From Escallonia rubra (Eukaryota; Streptophyta; Magnoliopsida; Escalloniales; Escalloniaceae): DNA of 64,000 nucleotides. The position numbers and the translations under genes are program-made. Positions 13,225 through 24,200 of this stretch are shown piece after piece. The notes under the pieces were generated by a model. The model saw nothing but the letters and a program-made list of their open reading frames with translations. It ran no database searches and was not told the origin of the DNA. Every line of letters starts with the position of its first letter. Positions within the stretch are counted from its first letter, which is position 1. The stretch spans positions 608,501 through 672,500 of the forward strand of contig JAVXUO010000638.1 of the NCBI GenBank assembly GCA_033065855.1, given 5' to 3'.

Positions 13225-13502
13225 GACCTAGTCCCCTAATCTTACAGTGTAGGAGAGAGGGAGAAAGTATTGCAAACAAAAAATGAAAAATCTCCCGCCA
13301 ATATTGTCACCACCGGTCCACGGCGTGAGGACTGTTCGAGTGTTAATAAAGACGTGAAGCTAACTTCTCCCGGAATCTTGTACTTTTTTTTTTATTAAAA
13401 CCGGAATCTTGTACATGCCCGTGTAAAGGAAATTCTATGGTTGCGACTCTGAAAAAAAAAAAAAAAACTTCTCCGGGAAATCTTTAATTGAGTATTTTTG
13501 TT
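13225..13502 (-). promoter_or_regulatory. SCC3 5' leader and proximal promoter, with an E2F-like site
   Basis: This short stretch lies upstream of the SCC3 start. At 13291-13299 it carries TCTCCCGCC, one base off the E2F consensus TTTCCCGCC, followed by a CCAAT core (GCCAATAT). This would fit a gene needed for chromosome replication. The motif match is seen; the regulatory role is inferred. A foldback element begins immediately upstream, so the undisturbed promoter is short. Confidence 0.35.
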
Positions 13503-13807
13503 GAGTTTTTTTTCCAATTAATACATATTTTAATACTTAATTATCAATATATACCATTTTGAAACTTATTTACCCGCATACCACATTTTCAAACAGCGAT
13601 TTCTACCTTGAAAACGTGGTTTCAAACAGCGATTTCTACTTTAAGGTAAAAATCAAGTAGAAATCGCAGTTTCAAACAGCAATTTCTACCTTAAAATCGT
13701 TGTTTCAAATAGCGATTTCCAAAAGTGTGGTATGCGGGTAAATAAGTTTCAAAATGGTGTATATTGGTAATTAAGTATTAAATATGTATTAATCGGGGAA
13801 AAAACTC
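13503..13807. mobile_element. Foldback MITE with 10-bp flanking repeats and internal tandem repeats
   Basis: The two arms are long inverted copies: GAGTTTTTTTTCC plus TACCCGCATACCAC on the left pair with GTGGTATGCGGGTA and GGAAAAAACTC on the right. Direct repeats TATTTTTGTT (13493-13502 and 13808-13817) flank it, fitting a 9-10-bp target duplication of Mutator-like elements. The core holds four to five imperfect copies, some inverted, of a unit containing TTTCAAACAGCGATTTCTAC. No coding capacity. Confidence 0.75.
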
Positions 13808-14366
13808 TATTTTTGTTTGGCTATTTCAAAGAACATTAATAAAAATCAAAAAAAAAAAAGAAAATTTAAATCAATTTTTTAATACCAATAACCTTATGAT
13901 TGCTACAAGTACGACGAAAAATATTAGCATCGCCGCCACGTGAGACCTTTTTTTTGAAAAAAGAAAAATTGATAAATTCATTTCATATACGAAGTAGTTG
14001 GAGTGGAAGTGTATCATTTCCCCTTTTAATTATATTATTATTTTGCCCAGTTCCAAAAACGCAACTGGAAAATGCATCAATCATCAAGAACAGATCTTCT
14101 CCTGAAAAATAATTGGCGACAGGTAGTTTAGACCAACTGAAGTAATGAGGCCGGTTTACAACTAAATCATGTACTGAACTATTAAGTACAGAGTTACACT
14201 GAGCAAAGCATAAACTTGAAAGGAAGTGCAAATATATGGGGCCTGAAGATTCAAGTTACATAGTTAAATTGCCAATGCATGCATGGAGAAGGCACCTATA
14301 ACTGAGCAACACTACATGCTGCAACGGAATGCATATAAGTTAAACGAATGGGCGTGCCAGTTAACA
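13808..14366. other. Intergenic spacer between SCC3 and the NPL4-like gene
   Basis: AT-rich spacer downstream of the NPL4-like stop codon and upstream of the foldback element. No gene, tRNA or further repeat seen. It probably includes the NPL4-like 3' untranslated region. Confidence 0.6.
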
Positions 14367-17300
14367 TCAAGAAGCGCTGGCCATGGACTCGATTAGGAGT
14401 TGGTAACCTTCGGGCACAGCAGTCTGTGTCTGCACGCACATTGCCAATGCGGGAACATCCGCATTGACATCTAAAAACCTAGCCAGCAAGAGCAGCAGAT
14501 GAAAATCAGAAATTCGCTTCACAAACGTGAGATTCTTTGTGCGATCTAGATGGTTCTTCAACGCCCTCATGCTCACAGGTACGTTCCTGTTCTCAATGGG
14601 AAATGTTGATGAAAGTGGACCCTGCATTAACATAAAAAGTTCACATAAGCAGGATTATGCTAGATAAACAAGCAACGTAATAAAATAAAACTGAATCATG
14701 CTTTGCGGATGTATCACCAAGATACAATTTAACAACCAATAGAATTAGTTTCAAGTTGATGCCTGAAAATGGTAGTAGCCTAAATTAGTATTCCCTTTCT
14801 ATTTTGGGCTGTTTGCACAGGTGGTGGTTGGAAAAGACAATATAAAGTGAAACAGGAACAGTAAATATCATTCCATACACTTGCTAAAAAGAGCAGGCAG
14901 TTTACCGCATGAAACCAAGTCCCATGCAACAAAAATCCATGTAAACTGGTAATGTACAGGCATCAGGTAGTCGTGAGGCGTTTTATGTTTGGAACGAGGC
15001 AATGGGTTCTATCTTGAGTTCCTTGACATCTGTACCGCTGAGTTAGTCTTGACATTCAATTCCAGAAAGGGCATGGGGCAAATATATCAGACATTTTTGG
15101 CCCGCCAGCTTGCTAGGTGCTAATATGAACGTATGGCTGGAGTTGAAATAGGTTCTCTTCCTTCGAACTTTCAGAGTATTAACCTTTGCTTGTCTCAGTC
15201 CACAGGGCCAGGTCAGTTTTGCATCCTGGGGTGAAAAGGTTCTAAATAGTCAGCTAGATGCAAGAGACGAGGCATGTCAAGGAGGTAAAATGGTAGATAT
15301 ACCCTCATTGAAGCACCTACTTTGCAAAGTCTTCTTTGGGGAACCGCAATCAAAAGGAGTTCTGGAATGATTTAGTATAGTGGAAGCGGGCATTCTATCC
15401 TAGTTCTAAGGAACAAAAAGGGATTAACAACATAGTAAATAAGCGGGTCCTGGCAATGTGAAGAGGAACAGTTCCCGGTTCTGAGACGCATGGTCGTCAC
15501 CTCTAAGTGGTAGGATGAATTCTTTGAGCATGTACCTATTGTTGTAGGTTAGCAATAGGGCCTCGTTTTTGGGGCTCTTCTTTTATTTTTATTTTGGTTG
15601 GGGGGGAGGAGGGGGAAGGGAAGGCTTGTGCATTTCAGACTTGAATTATCAAATCTTCACTGAGGAGCTCGACAGTGAGGGCTTGTTCGCCGACGGTGTC
15701 TTAATTTGGGTGGGGGAATCATAGGAGGTCGGGTCTTGGAAAGAATCAAGGCACCAGCTGTGTTGGTTTTCCAGTGGAGGATTATTGGAAAACAATATGC
15801 CAAGTTCAATGCAGTTTTCTGAAGCCATGCTGTTACTTATGATAAGCTGGTAGTTCACAAGTTAAAAAGGAACTTTAGACATGCTTTTAAAGTAGTGTTA
15901 TACAAGTGTTTTATATTATGCGAGTGCTTTCCCAGTTTGCCAGTTAAATGCAGAACACATTTTTAAGGCATAAATTTGGAGGAGGAGCCGTTGCAACTTG
16001 AAAACCATAAGCTGGGTAAGAACCCCATAAAACACAAATGTGAAGGAGCCCAAACCTTCCTTTTCGAACTTACGGCTTTCAACGTCCAAAAAACTTATCA
16101 AAACAATGGACTTGGTTCATATACCCAGGCGTGCATGCACTGCATCGCCTTTGACACCTTACAGAGGCCATGAATAAAATGGAACAAAATATCTAAGGTC
16201 GTAGTCTTCAGCAAGCCATTCATATAGATCTCAACAATATCTGGAACTGGACAGGTCTTGTGTAACAGTCCCTTGGGACCAACTAAGGGACTAACTGTGC
16301 ATAACATCACAAACCAGAGTCCTCCGCACAAATCAAAATTACCCCCATAATACTACCAAAGACTTCTCTGTGCCTTCAGGAAGGCTGACTAGTAATCTTT
16401 ATATGGCCTTCTTGGCGGCTGACTGGGGCTGAATGGTGCATAACATCATAGTGGCAGACTAGAGATATAAGTTCATTATGGATCTTAGTATTCGTTCATT
16501 CATTTCTTTTCACCCTCGGTGCGGGTTGTACACACATATGTAACCCCGCTTAGTATGCACATAATTTCGTGCCATTTTATTGGCTGGAGCACATTTACTT
16601 TACAACACTCAGTTGCACCACATTGGTAGCACGAAATTGTGAGTCTTATGCTCCGGTGTATCTAAGATTGGTGAAACACTTGATATATATACTTGAACAC
16701 CTTACTATAAGCAGAAAGATTCTGAAATCGAGATTACATATTTGTCGTATATAATTACTCATATGACCAGTTATAAAGGGCGTAACTTTGTCATCCAAAG
16801 GCGAAGTCACTCATCTCCAAAGCCAATCTTGCTCATCCAACTTTTTAAGAGGGCTCAAAACCATTAGGCTCTCCTTCTGTCCTAAGAATCAGGTTCCCAA
16901 CCAGAGTCGCCACTGTGAGAAAACAGGCCTTTCACAAGTCAAAGAATCCACTGGTTGCTCACAGTGGCAACTCTGCTGGGAATTTTACAGAACTTGGCTC
17001 ACTTTGTACTTGTTTTCAAAATGATTGTACGTTTGTGCAATCACAGAAGTGAAAACTCACTCCACCATATGAACAAAGTTTCAACTTTGCTGGATATGAT
17101 TTTTAAGGTCTGAAGGAGCTGTATAATGGATTAGAGCCATTCTGCAAAATTGGGTTCGAAAAATGAGTGAAAATTGCGGTCGAAACGAATAATTCCGCCT
17201 CTGATTAAAAAGTTATGCCCTGGGGAAATGTAAAAAAGTTTTGCCGCAAGCCGGGGGGAAAAATCCAAAACCCTAATTCACCAAAAGATGGATGGTTGAA

Positions 17301-19685
17301 ATCAAGGCTCTTGGAATATCCTAAGAGATCAACGGTCTAGGAAAGACTAACTTCACTTGGTCAATAAGAATAATAATGTGTACAGATATACCCATCGTAA
17401 TCAACTTCTGAATGGAAATGACAAGTTCGTCCAACTAGCCATAAGAATCTCCTTAAAAAGTAGTAGATATATGTTCGTATGAGTTAATGGTTGACAAACA
17501 AATCTAGATTCGACGAACCTAGCTGCGTGATGCTCTGCTAGCATACATGAGACTCACCATGAGACACAGAAATCCAGGAATCACATGCTACCAATCCGGT
17601 GCAACCAATTGCAACACATCATATGTCTACCAGGGTCACATTTGAGTGCCTGTGCATGTTTGTTTGATTTAATTGAGAGATGATATAGAAGTAAAGGAAG
17701 CCATCGTGAATTTTGGCTTCTAGGATGTCTGGTTATCTAATCTGAGTAAGTGGCATCTGCGAGTCCTAGTGAGCAGCAATAATAGGCTAGTAATGACGAA
17801 GTATAGAAAGCTCTGAGGTAGTTTTAAGATTTGCAGCTTTGACGCTTTTGCTCCCTCTCCGGATCCCACTTTATGTGACTTGTGTTGTGACACCAGCCAG
17901 CTTTAGCCCTAAATCACCTATTGAGGTGTCTCACTAAACCTCAAAACCATACGAATTATCTCAAATATGTATTTGAGATAAAATCAGGGAACAGCATACC
18001 ATATGGAATTCCACCCCATATGGTATGCTGTTCCGTATATTATGATAATATAGGTGAGGTTTTGAGGTTTTACTCCATTATCTCAAATATGTATGCTCCA
18101 GACAATAAAATCAGGGAACAGCATACCATATGGAATTCCACCCCAGATGCTACTTAAGTGGGCCATGTGTTTCTTGTCTAAGAATAATGTTTCTATGTGT
18201 ATGTGTGCTTGATTTTATTATGATGGTATGTAAGTAGATTGGGACGCATTTAGTACGACTGAATGACTGCTAGAAGAGGTACCTGTGTATAACTCCGACA
18301 TAATTTCGGCTGAGTGGCAATAATGGGCTAGTGATGAAGAAGTATAGACGTCAACAGCTATTATGGTATATCCCTCTCACAATATTTTGTCACATTTTGC
18401 TTAGACCCCCGTGATTTTTGTACCTTGGTAAGTCCAAACTAAGAAAAACAAAGGCTGCAAAGGGGAACCAATCCATGAAATATCTCCATGTATATAACTT
18501 GTCTATTTAAGCGTTGTATAAAAAAGTTCCCTTCTTTTAACAGCCTTAAATAAAATGCCGGGGGACTCGGGACCTATAATTCCTCCCCAAAACAAAAACC
18601 CTGCCGTTACAGAGTTTACTGAAACCCGTTATACATGTGAAATTCAAGACTAGATAGACAATAAAGTACAACTGCAAATATGCTAAAGGGCAAACGGGAC
18701 GCACCTGGTGATCGAATATCTTGACTACCACCAAGAAGAAATCATTATCAACCTCCCGTGTATCTTTTCCTCCAACAACCACATCCTTTTTCATCATCGA
18801 CAACTTGGGATCAACACCCTCCCCAATTACCGTCTCGAACCACCCTTCCTTATACAACCTAACACACATATCACTCATCTGAAATGCCTCGAAGTGTACA
18901 TCAGCGCCCCCGTCCTCGTTCACCTCCAGCTTCACCACCGCAGTCACCCACTCCTTGAGCTCGCTCCTCCCATGCAACTCGGCCGCCTGCAAAATCTCCA
19001 CATTCGACAGCGTATAATCCTTCTTGTTCTGCCCTATCGTCTGTGTAAAAATAAACCCCACCGCCCTCATCCCCAGCCCCATCGCTATCGCCTCCACCAA
19101 CCTCTCCTCCTCCGGGTCCAGCATCAGCACCAGACTCTCCTCCGTCCCCTGCTGCGGCGGCTCATAGATGAAATTTACCTCAACCTTCCCTTCCGGCGAC
19201 ACCGTCCCGTACATAATCCCGCCCCTCTTCACCCCAAACGCGAGCGATTCGTTAACGTAATGCTGGAACGCGTTGGCCGTGTCGCGATCGAACGAGACGA
19301 GCTCGCAGTGAGGGTTTTCCTGCCGAGTGACTCGCATTTGTTTGGCGATTAGGTCGTCCATGGTCATCTTGCGGCCGAAGGAGCCGGCCGGGTTAATGTT
19401 CGGGCCGCGCACGGTCCGCTCGCCTTCGTAGGCCAGGTAAAGGATGGAGCCGTGGGTGATGCCAAGGCTTTGGATCGGGGCGTGGGGATTGGACAGGTCG
19501 GTGAATTGGGAGATTTCGGGTAGGGTTTTGGCAATTAGGAGGTTCTGGTTGGTAGAGAGCGTCTGGGTTTGAACGGGGACCCTGAGCTGGGACTCGATCA
19601 GGGACTTGAGCTGGGCGATTGTGATGGCCGGGTTGTCGATCGTGACTCGCTCGAGCCCGTCCCTGCTCCGGATCCTGATCATCAT
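14367..19685 (-). CDS. NPL4: NPL4-like protein (CDC48/p97 cofactor family)
   Basis: Two exons, 19685-18705 and 14621-14367, give a 411-residue protein, the length expected for plant NPL4-like proteins. NPL4 works with UFD1 as an adaptor delivering ubiquitylated substrates to the CDC48 ATPase in the cytosol and nucleus; this is family knowledge. Residues 1 to about 80 form the ubiquitin-like fold. An inactive MPN-type NPL4 domain follows, with PAGSFGRKMTMDDLIAKQMR and FQHYVNESLAFGVKRGGIMY. The C-terminal exon ends VPEGYQLLIESMASAS. As in other plant members, no C-terminal NZF finger is seen. The start is the ATG ATG pair at 19685; the frame is open further upstream but contains no ATG. A likely 85-bp leader intron (19792-19708) has good GTATCT/CGCAG borders. 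From memory, the Arabidopsis homologue is adjacent to SCC3, as here. Confidence 0.95.
14622..18704. other. 4.1-kb intron of the NPL4-like gene
   Basis: Donor GTGCGT at 18704 and acceptor TGCAG at 14622. No gene or complete transposon was recognised. Contents include a hairpin resembling a retrotransposon primer site (16901-16979) and a cluster of direct and inverted repeats (17955-18145). The rest is unassigned AT-rich sequence. Confidence 0.7.
17955..18145. repeat. Direct repeat pair with inverted core
   Basis: Two copies of a segment of about 68 bp (17955-18024 and 18077-18145) share CAGGGAACAGCATACCATAT. An inverted fragment, ATATGGTATGCTGTTCC, lies between them at about 18028-18044. Short inverted CACCTATTGAGG-type segments flank the array. 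Confidence 0.8.
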
Positions 19686-22600
19686 CTTGCCCGATTGAAG
19701 CGACACCCTGCGAGAAATTTGTTTGTGTGTGTCAGTGCGTGCGGTTTCTTGATCGGAAAGTAGGCGACTGAAGAGTGGGTTTTTAGAGATACCTTTACAG
19801 AATCTCTTGGGAGGCAAGTAGAAGAAAAGAACTTTTGGAGTGCCGTAATGTACACCGTGAATATATACTTTCGTCACTGCTCGCGAGTTTGGATCTTCTA
19901 CAGGTGAAGTTTCTTTTGAGCACCCTGGTTTCCAGTAATCCCTTGACACGTCAATATTGTTAGCCTTTACCTTTTTATATTACGGTTAATAGGAAAAACG
20001 TTGTATTAACGGTCAAAAATAACAGTTACAAGAGTACGGAATTAATCAACGTTTGTAGCAGAAACAAAAGGCAGCATGTAGCTCTCTCTCTCTAAAATAA
20101 TTCCTCTGCCTTCTCTCTAAAAAGTCTTCCACACAAAAACCACTGTGGCTGCCCTACCGTGCGTTGGCACGGTGGGGCGGCGGCCATAATTCGGCCTAAA
20201 TCTATGTATACTTTGCGTGATTGCGTCTCTTGTTTTCGTGTGGTTACGCTGTGGATCGGCGACTGTAGTGGCTGGCGGCAGTTCGAGGGTGACCGACGAC
20301 GGTACGATGGCCGGCGCCATCTCCCCAACCACAATCTGGGATGGCGATGCCGTTATCTGCTTCGATCGAGTCAAATATGCTCCATTTTCTTTAGATCTCA
20401 GTGATTTTTGGGTATTTTCTTGATCCTCTGGATCTGATAGGCTTAAATCGTAGCGATTGTTTTGGGTTGATCATTTTTCTATGCTTGATTGAAGAGGCGT
20501 CGTTGTTAGGGTTAGATATTTCATCGCCGACAGTGGCCGAAATTCCACCGGTGGCAATCGGATTTTTTTGCCCGCAGCAATAAGGGTTTAAAAGCTGATT
20601 ATGGGGTTGTCTATTGTGGTTAATGAGCAGTGTGCCTGGGGTTTTGGTGTAGTGTCATTGAGGGTGGGTGGGGTGGGGGGTATAGGGCCTGGGGGGGCTT
20701 AGCGGTTTGGGCGTGTGTGTGTGTTGGGTGGGGAGGGGGGGTTAGGGCCCTAGGGAAGGGGGGAGGGGTATTCAAGGTAATCTGCTCTAGGGGTTTGTGC
20801 AAATGTTTTTTTTTTTTGGGGAGGGGGGAGATATAGTTGGCTTAGCCCTTGTTTTATTGTTGTTTGCTGCCCGGCTTTACGGTGACCGTGTTTTTGGCGG
20901 GGAAATGGCGGTGGAATATTGTGAACTATGCAAGGCTGATTGCCTCTTGTTTTGCACTGTGATTCCTTTGATTGGACCCCTTTGATTATTCGTCCAGTTT
21001 CAGTTGACTTCTCAGTGTAATGTTTGTGTTTCTAATTTATTTTTGTTTTGTCTTTATTGAATAAGTGGTTTATATAACATTTAGACTTCTGCATGTTACT
21101 TAAAGTTATGCTAAAGTGTAGGATATGCTCTACTTTAGTTTAATTGTAATTTGTATCAGGTCTATAGGTTCGTTGTTAGTTTCTGACATTTGTGATCATG
21201 TATACACAGAGTCATGGGAATGTCGTGACCAATACATGTCGTTGGGCGATCTTTTAACCTTTATTTATCAATGTTATTATCTTATTTACCAACAACAAAA
21301 AAACGGAATTCTTAGGACATAACATTGTTGACCCTTGAGTCCAAAGTCCTAATTTTGGTAACTCAAATCCACTGGCTGTTATTAATTTGTGCATTTACAA
21401 ATGTTTCAAATATATCCGTTATGGTGACTCAGATTGTGTTAATGTCGTTTGAATTTCGAAGATTCTCAAAGAAGTACATTAAATTTTTTAATTCTTCATG
21501 TATACTCAGTGGGCTGTCAACTTAAAGATCAACAGATAATAAAAAATAAGCTAACTTGATTTTTTGCCTTTGATTTTTATGATGAAATTTTCCTAAGCCA
21601 AAGTAGTTTAACTATATACTCCGTTATTTATTTATTTCCTTTTTTTTAAAATTCAACTGTTTTTTTCTGGGACTTGGCAGAAAGTCACTAAAAGAGACAC
21701 TTGAACTAAAGAAAAATTAGTTCAACTGTTTTCACCCGTGAGACAATTTTTAAACACCAAAGAAAATAGTCAAATTGATTTCAAATTAGTCCAACTGTTT
21801 CGTGCAAACTTTAAAGATATTTTTCAAGATAGCAAATTTAGTCAGACCGATTTGTAATCAGCTCAACTGAATATTTTTCAATCCAACCATTTTTCATTTC
21901 CAATAAGTTCAACTGTTTTCAACTTTATAAGAATCAATTCGACATAATTAATTTTCAGCTTTACTGTCTTTATCAGTGATTAGTTGAATTATTTTCGAGA
22001 ACTGCTCGACTATTTAATCAGTTCAACTAATTTATAAGTTTTATCTATCCCTTTGTTGTTTCCAATGGTCATTTTCTCTTGCGTGTAAAAAGGGCCACTT
22101 AAAAGCATAAATGCAGTCTTCTTAAAACCTATCTCTAAAGTTCTCAAGTATTCGACACAGAGGGAGACTTTACTTTAGTCTTTCACTATTTAAATAAGCT
22201 TCGAGTGCTATATCAAATCACAACGCAACTTAAAGCCTATCCAAGGCTTACAACCTATTATAATTGATAATTCGGAATTACAACGTAAACGGATGATTCA
22301 ACAATTTCACATGATTTCCAAACTTTGATGGTACCATGGACTATAGTCGTAACAAGTAAAACAATCAAGAGGTGAAACGATCTTCCAAGTAGAAAAAATA
22401 TTCCGGTTAACAGCGATAAAGCTGACATGGTACAATCAATGGAAGATAACAAAATATTGACCCCATATTATCTAAAACACCATTTACTCTGTTAGATCTC
22501 TCAAATGTGTTACACCACACATCTCTCTCACGACTATCACTAAATATTTTCTCCTCCAAGTGTGGCAAAGTAAATATACATGGCCTGGTAGACTCGTGTA

Positions 22601-23628
22601 CAGTAATACAGGTTTATAACGAAAGTCCCCCTCCGTTTCATTACATTTAATATACGGAGACATTGACTTTTTTCATTGTTTCTGTCCTTATTCATTTTGT
22701 CAAACAATACTTAATTTAACCTATGAACGCTGCTTGAGCTTGATTAAGTATTTGCATGGTTGTTCATCAATTTATAGAATTTGCAGAAAGCCAAAGAAAA
22801 AGTTCCAATTAGCAGATGAGGAGCACAAAGCATGGCCTACAAGATTTAACCTGGGCTTGATCGCCCCGCCGAGCCTAGCGTGCCCATGTTGGGCTGACTT
22901 CTTATTGAGTTGATGGATGAACATAGGCCCCAATAAATACCCACTTACATTAATCAAGCTCGAAGAGCCGGCCCAAATGCATACTTCCTTTCTTATGAAT
23001 TTTGTGATTCTTGCTCTTGAATGCTTGAACCTCGATGGAGTGGTTCAAGCAGATTGATTGTGACCTCAAGTGGCTTGATAATTTGGAGAGGGTTGAGGGG
23101 GTCTTCAAAGCCCCAAGTGTTGTTATTATCATTGTTTGATAAGAACAAATTATGATGAGACGATCTTATACAAATAAATGCCACGTACATTATCAAGGAT
23201 GACAAACGTTACAAAGAGGACGAATCCTCCATCCATACGCAAAAATAAATAAATTATGAGCTACCCTATTTCCATAAGTTATTCGTACTAGGCAAAAACC
23301 CTCAATTATGGGAACTAGCATTATTAAAACGATGCAAGTCTTCGGTTCCTTTATCTCTTGGCTACACCTTTACTTACTCTAGAAACACAAGGAATTGGTA
23401 ACATCAGTTTTCCAACACGATGTGCGGCCATGCATTTACAATGTGATACAAAAATATTGCTAGTAGGCGCGTAGTACTCCTCCCTCCTTTTCATTTTGGA
23501 TTCATCAATTCGTCTAATCTTCACTCGACTTCCAAAGAGTTACTCATCGCTACTGAAACCAAAAGAACAATCAGCGTTTTCGTAACAGTGTTAGAATTCT
23601 CATTTCCATCCCCTCTAGTTCATCACGT
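19686..23628. other. Upstream region of the NPL4-like gene, no gene found
   Basis: The first few hundred bases should be the leader and promoter of the minus-strand NPL4-like gene. Beyond that lie G-rich plus-strand DNA (20662-20770), a run of CAACTGTT-type motifs (21651-21920) and unassigned AT-rich sequence. Short ORFs here lack recognisable domains. Confidence 0.6.
20662..20770 (+). other. G-run cluster with quadruplex potential
   Basis: The plus strand carries GGGTGGGTGGGGTGGGG at 20662 and several further runs of four to seven G up to 20770. This satisfies the simple G3+N1-7 quadruplex pattern more than once. It lies about 1 kb upstream of the NPL4-like start, on the non-template strand relative to plus. 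Confidence 0.7.
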
Positions 23629-24162
23629 TCAGATCAAGGTTGCTTGCAATCTCAATAAACCTGCTCTTTGATGTCTGGTGGGTTCGAAATAGGCTTTACG
23701 AGGACACAAGCCACCAGTTTTGGATGCATTCATGGACAACATTTCCATGCAGTGAATCTTAAATGTCTTTGCTTTAATAACAACGGAGCCCCACATCGCC
23801 TGGTCTAAAAGTAATGCTACACTTGATAAAGTCTGACTGAGGGGCTTCAAACTGCCGGGCCTGGTGACGCGGGCCTGTGACCCAAGTGGGGGCATAAAGG
23901 CAATTTGAAGGGTGAAGTTGATGGCGGAGGGATAAAACACTGGTCTGTGGTCGAGCTCTACAGGCTGAGCCCCCGCCATAGAGAGGTTATTCCGTGAGAG
24001 GATCTGGGCAGGGTCGCGGTTCTGACGCCTGAGCTCGGCCAGAGCCGCGGGGTTGGTCGCCGAACCACCGAATGAATTATAGAAGCTGGCTTGCCAGAGC
24101 AGCAATCTGCCCTTTCCCTCACGGAAGGGGGACAACTCAGCCTGTACGACCAGTCCTGCCAT
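23629..24162 (-). CDS. Orphan ORF of 177 codons, function unknown
   Basis: ATG-initiated minus-strand frame of 177 residues, more GC-rich than its surroundings in the 5' two thirds. I recognise no domain, signal peptide or membrane segment. It ends 38 bp left of the hAT-like element at 24201. It may be a gene relic, a captured fragment or a chance ORF; the isolated open frame in otherwise gene-free DNA is the only support. Confidence 0.25.
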   Translation of the reverse strand: MAGLVVQAELSPFREGKGRLLLWQASFYNSFGGSATNPAALAELRRQNRDPAQILSRNNLSMAGAQPVELDHRPVFYPSAINFTLQIAFMPPLGSQARVTRPGSLKPLSQTLSSVALLLDQAMWGSVVIKAKTFKIHCMEMLSMNASKTGGLCPRKAYFEPTRHQRAGLLRLQATLI

Positions 24163-24200
24163 CAGCTGTGGAGCTCCCTCATCCGAACGTTGTCCTTTTC

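Noticed and set aside
18708..19352. 214-codon plus-strand ORF opposite the NPL4-like exon
   Set aside because: A shadow of the conserved minus-strand coding exon. It has His/Leu/Pro-rich composition and no domain.
18546..19949. 467-codon open frame extending the NPL4-like protein at both ends
   Set aside because: The upstream extension contains no ATG (it opens with GTG), and a likely 85-bp leader intron (19792-19708) lies within it. The downstream part past 18705 is intron read-through. The protein start at 19685 and the splice at 18704 fit the family length.
22622..22665. Stowaway-like terminus (CCCCCTCCGTTTCATTAC)
   Set aside because: No matching inverted end or TA partner was found within the following kilobases, so it may be a fragment or chance.
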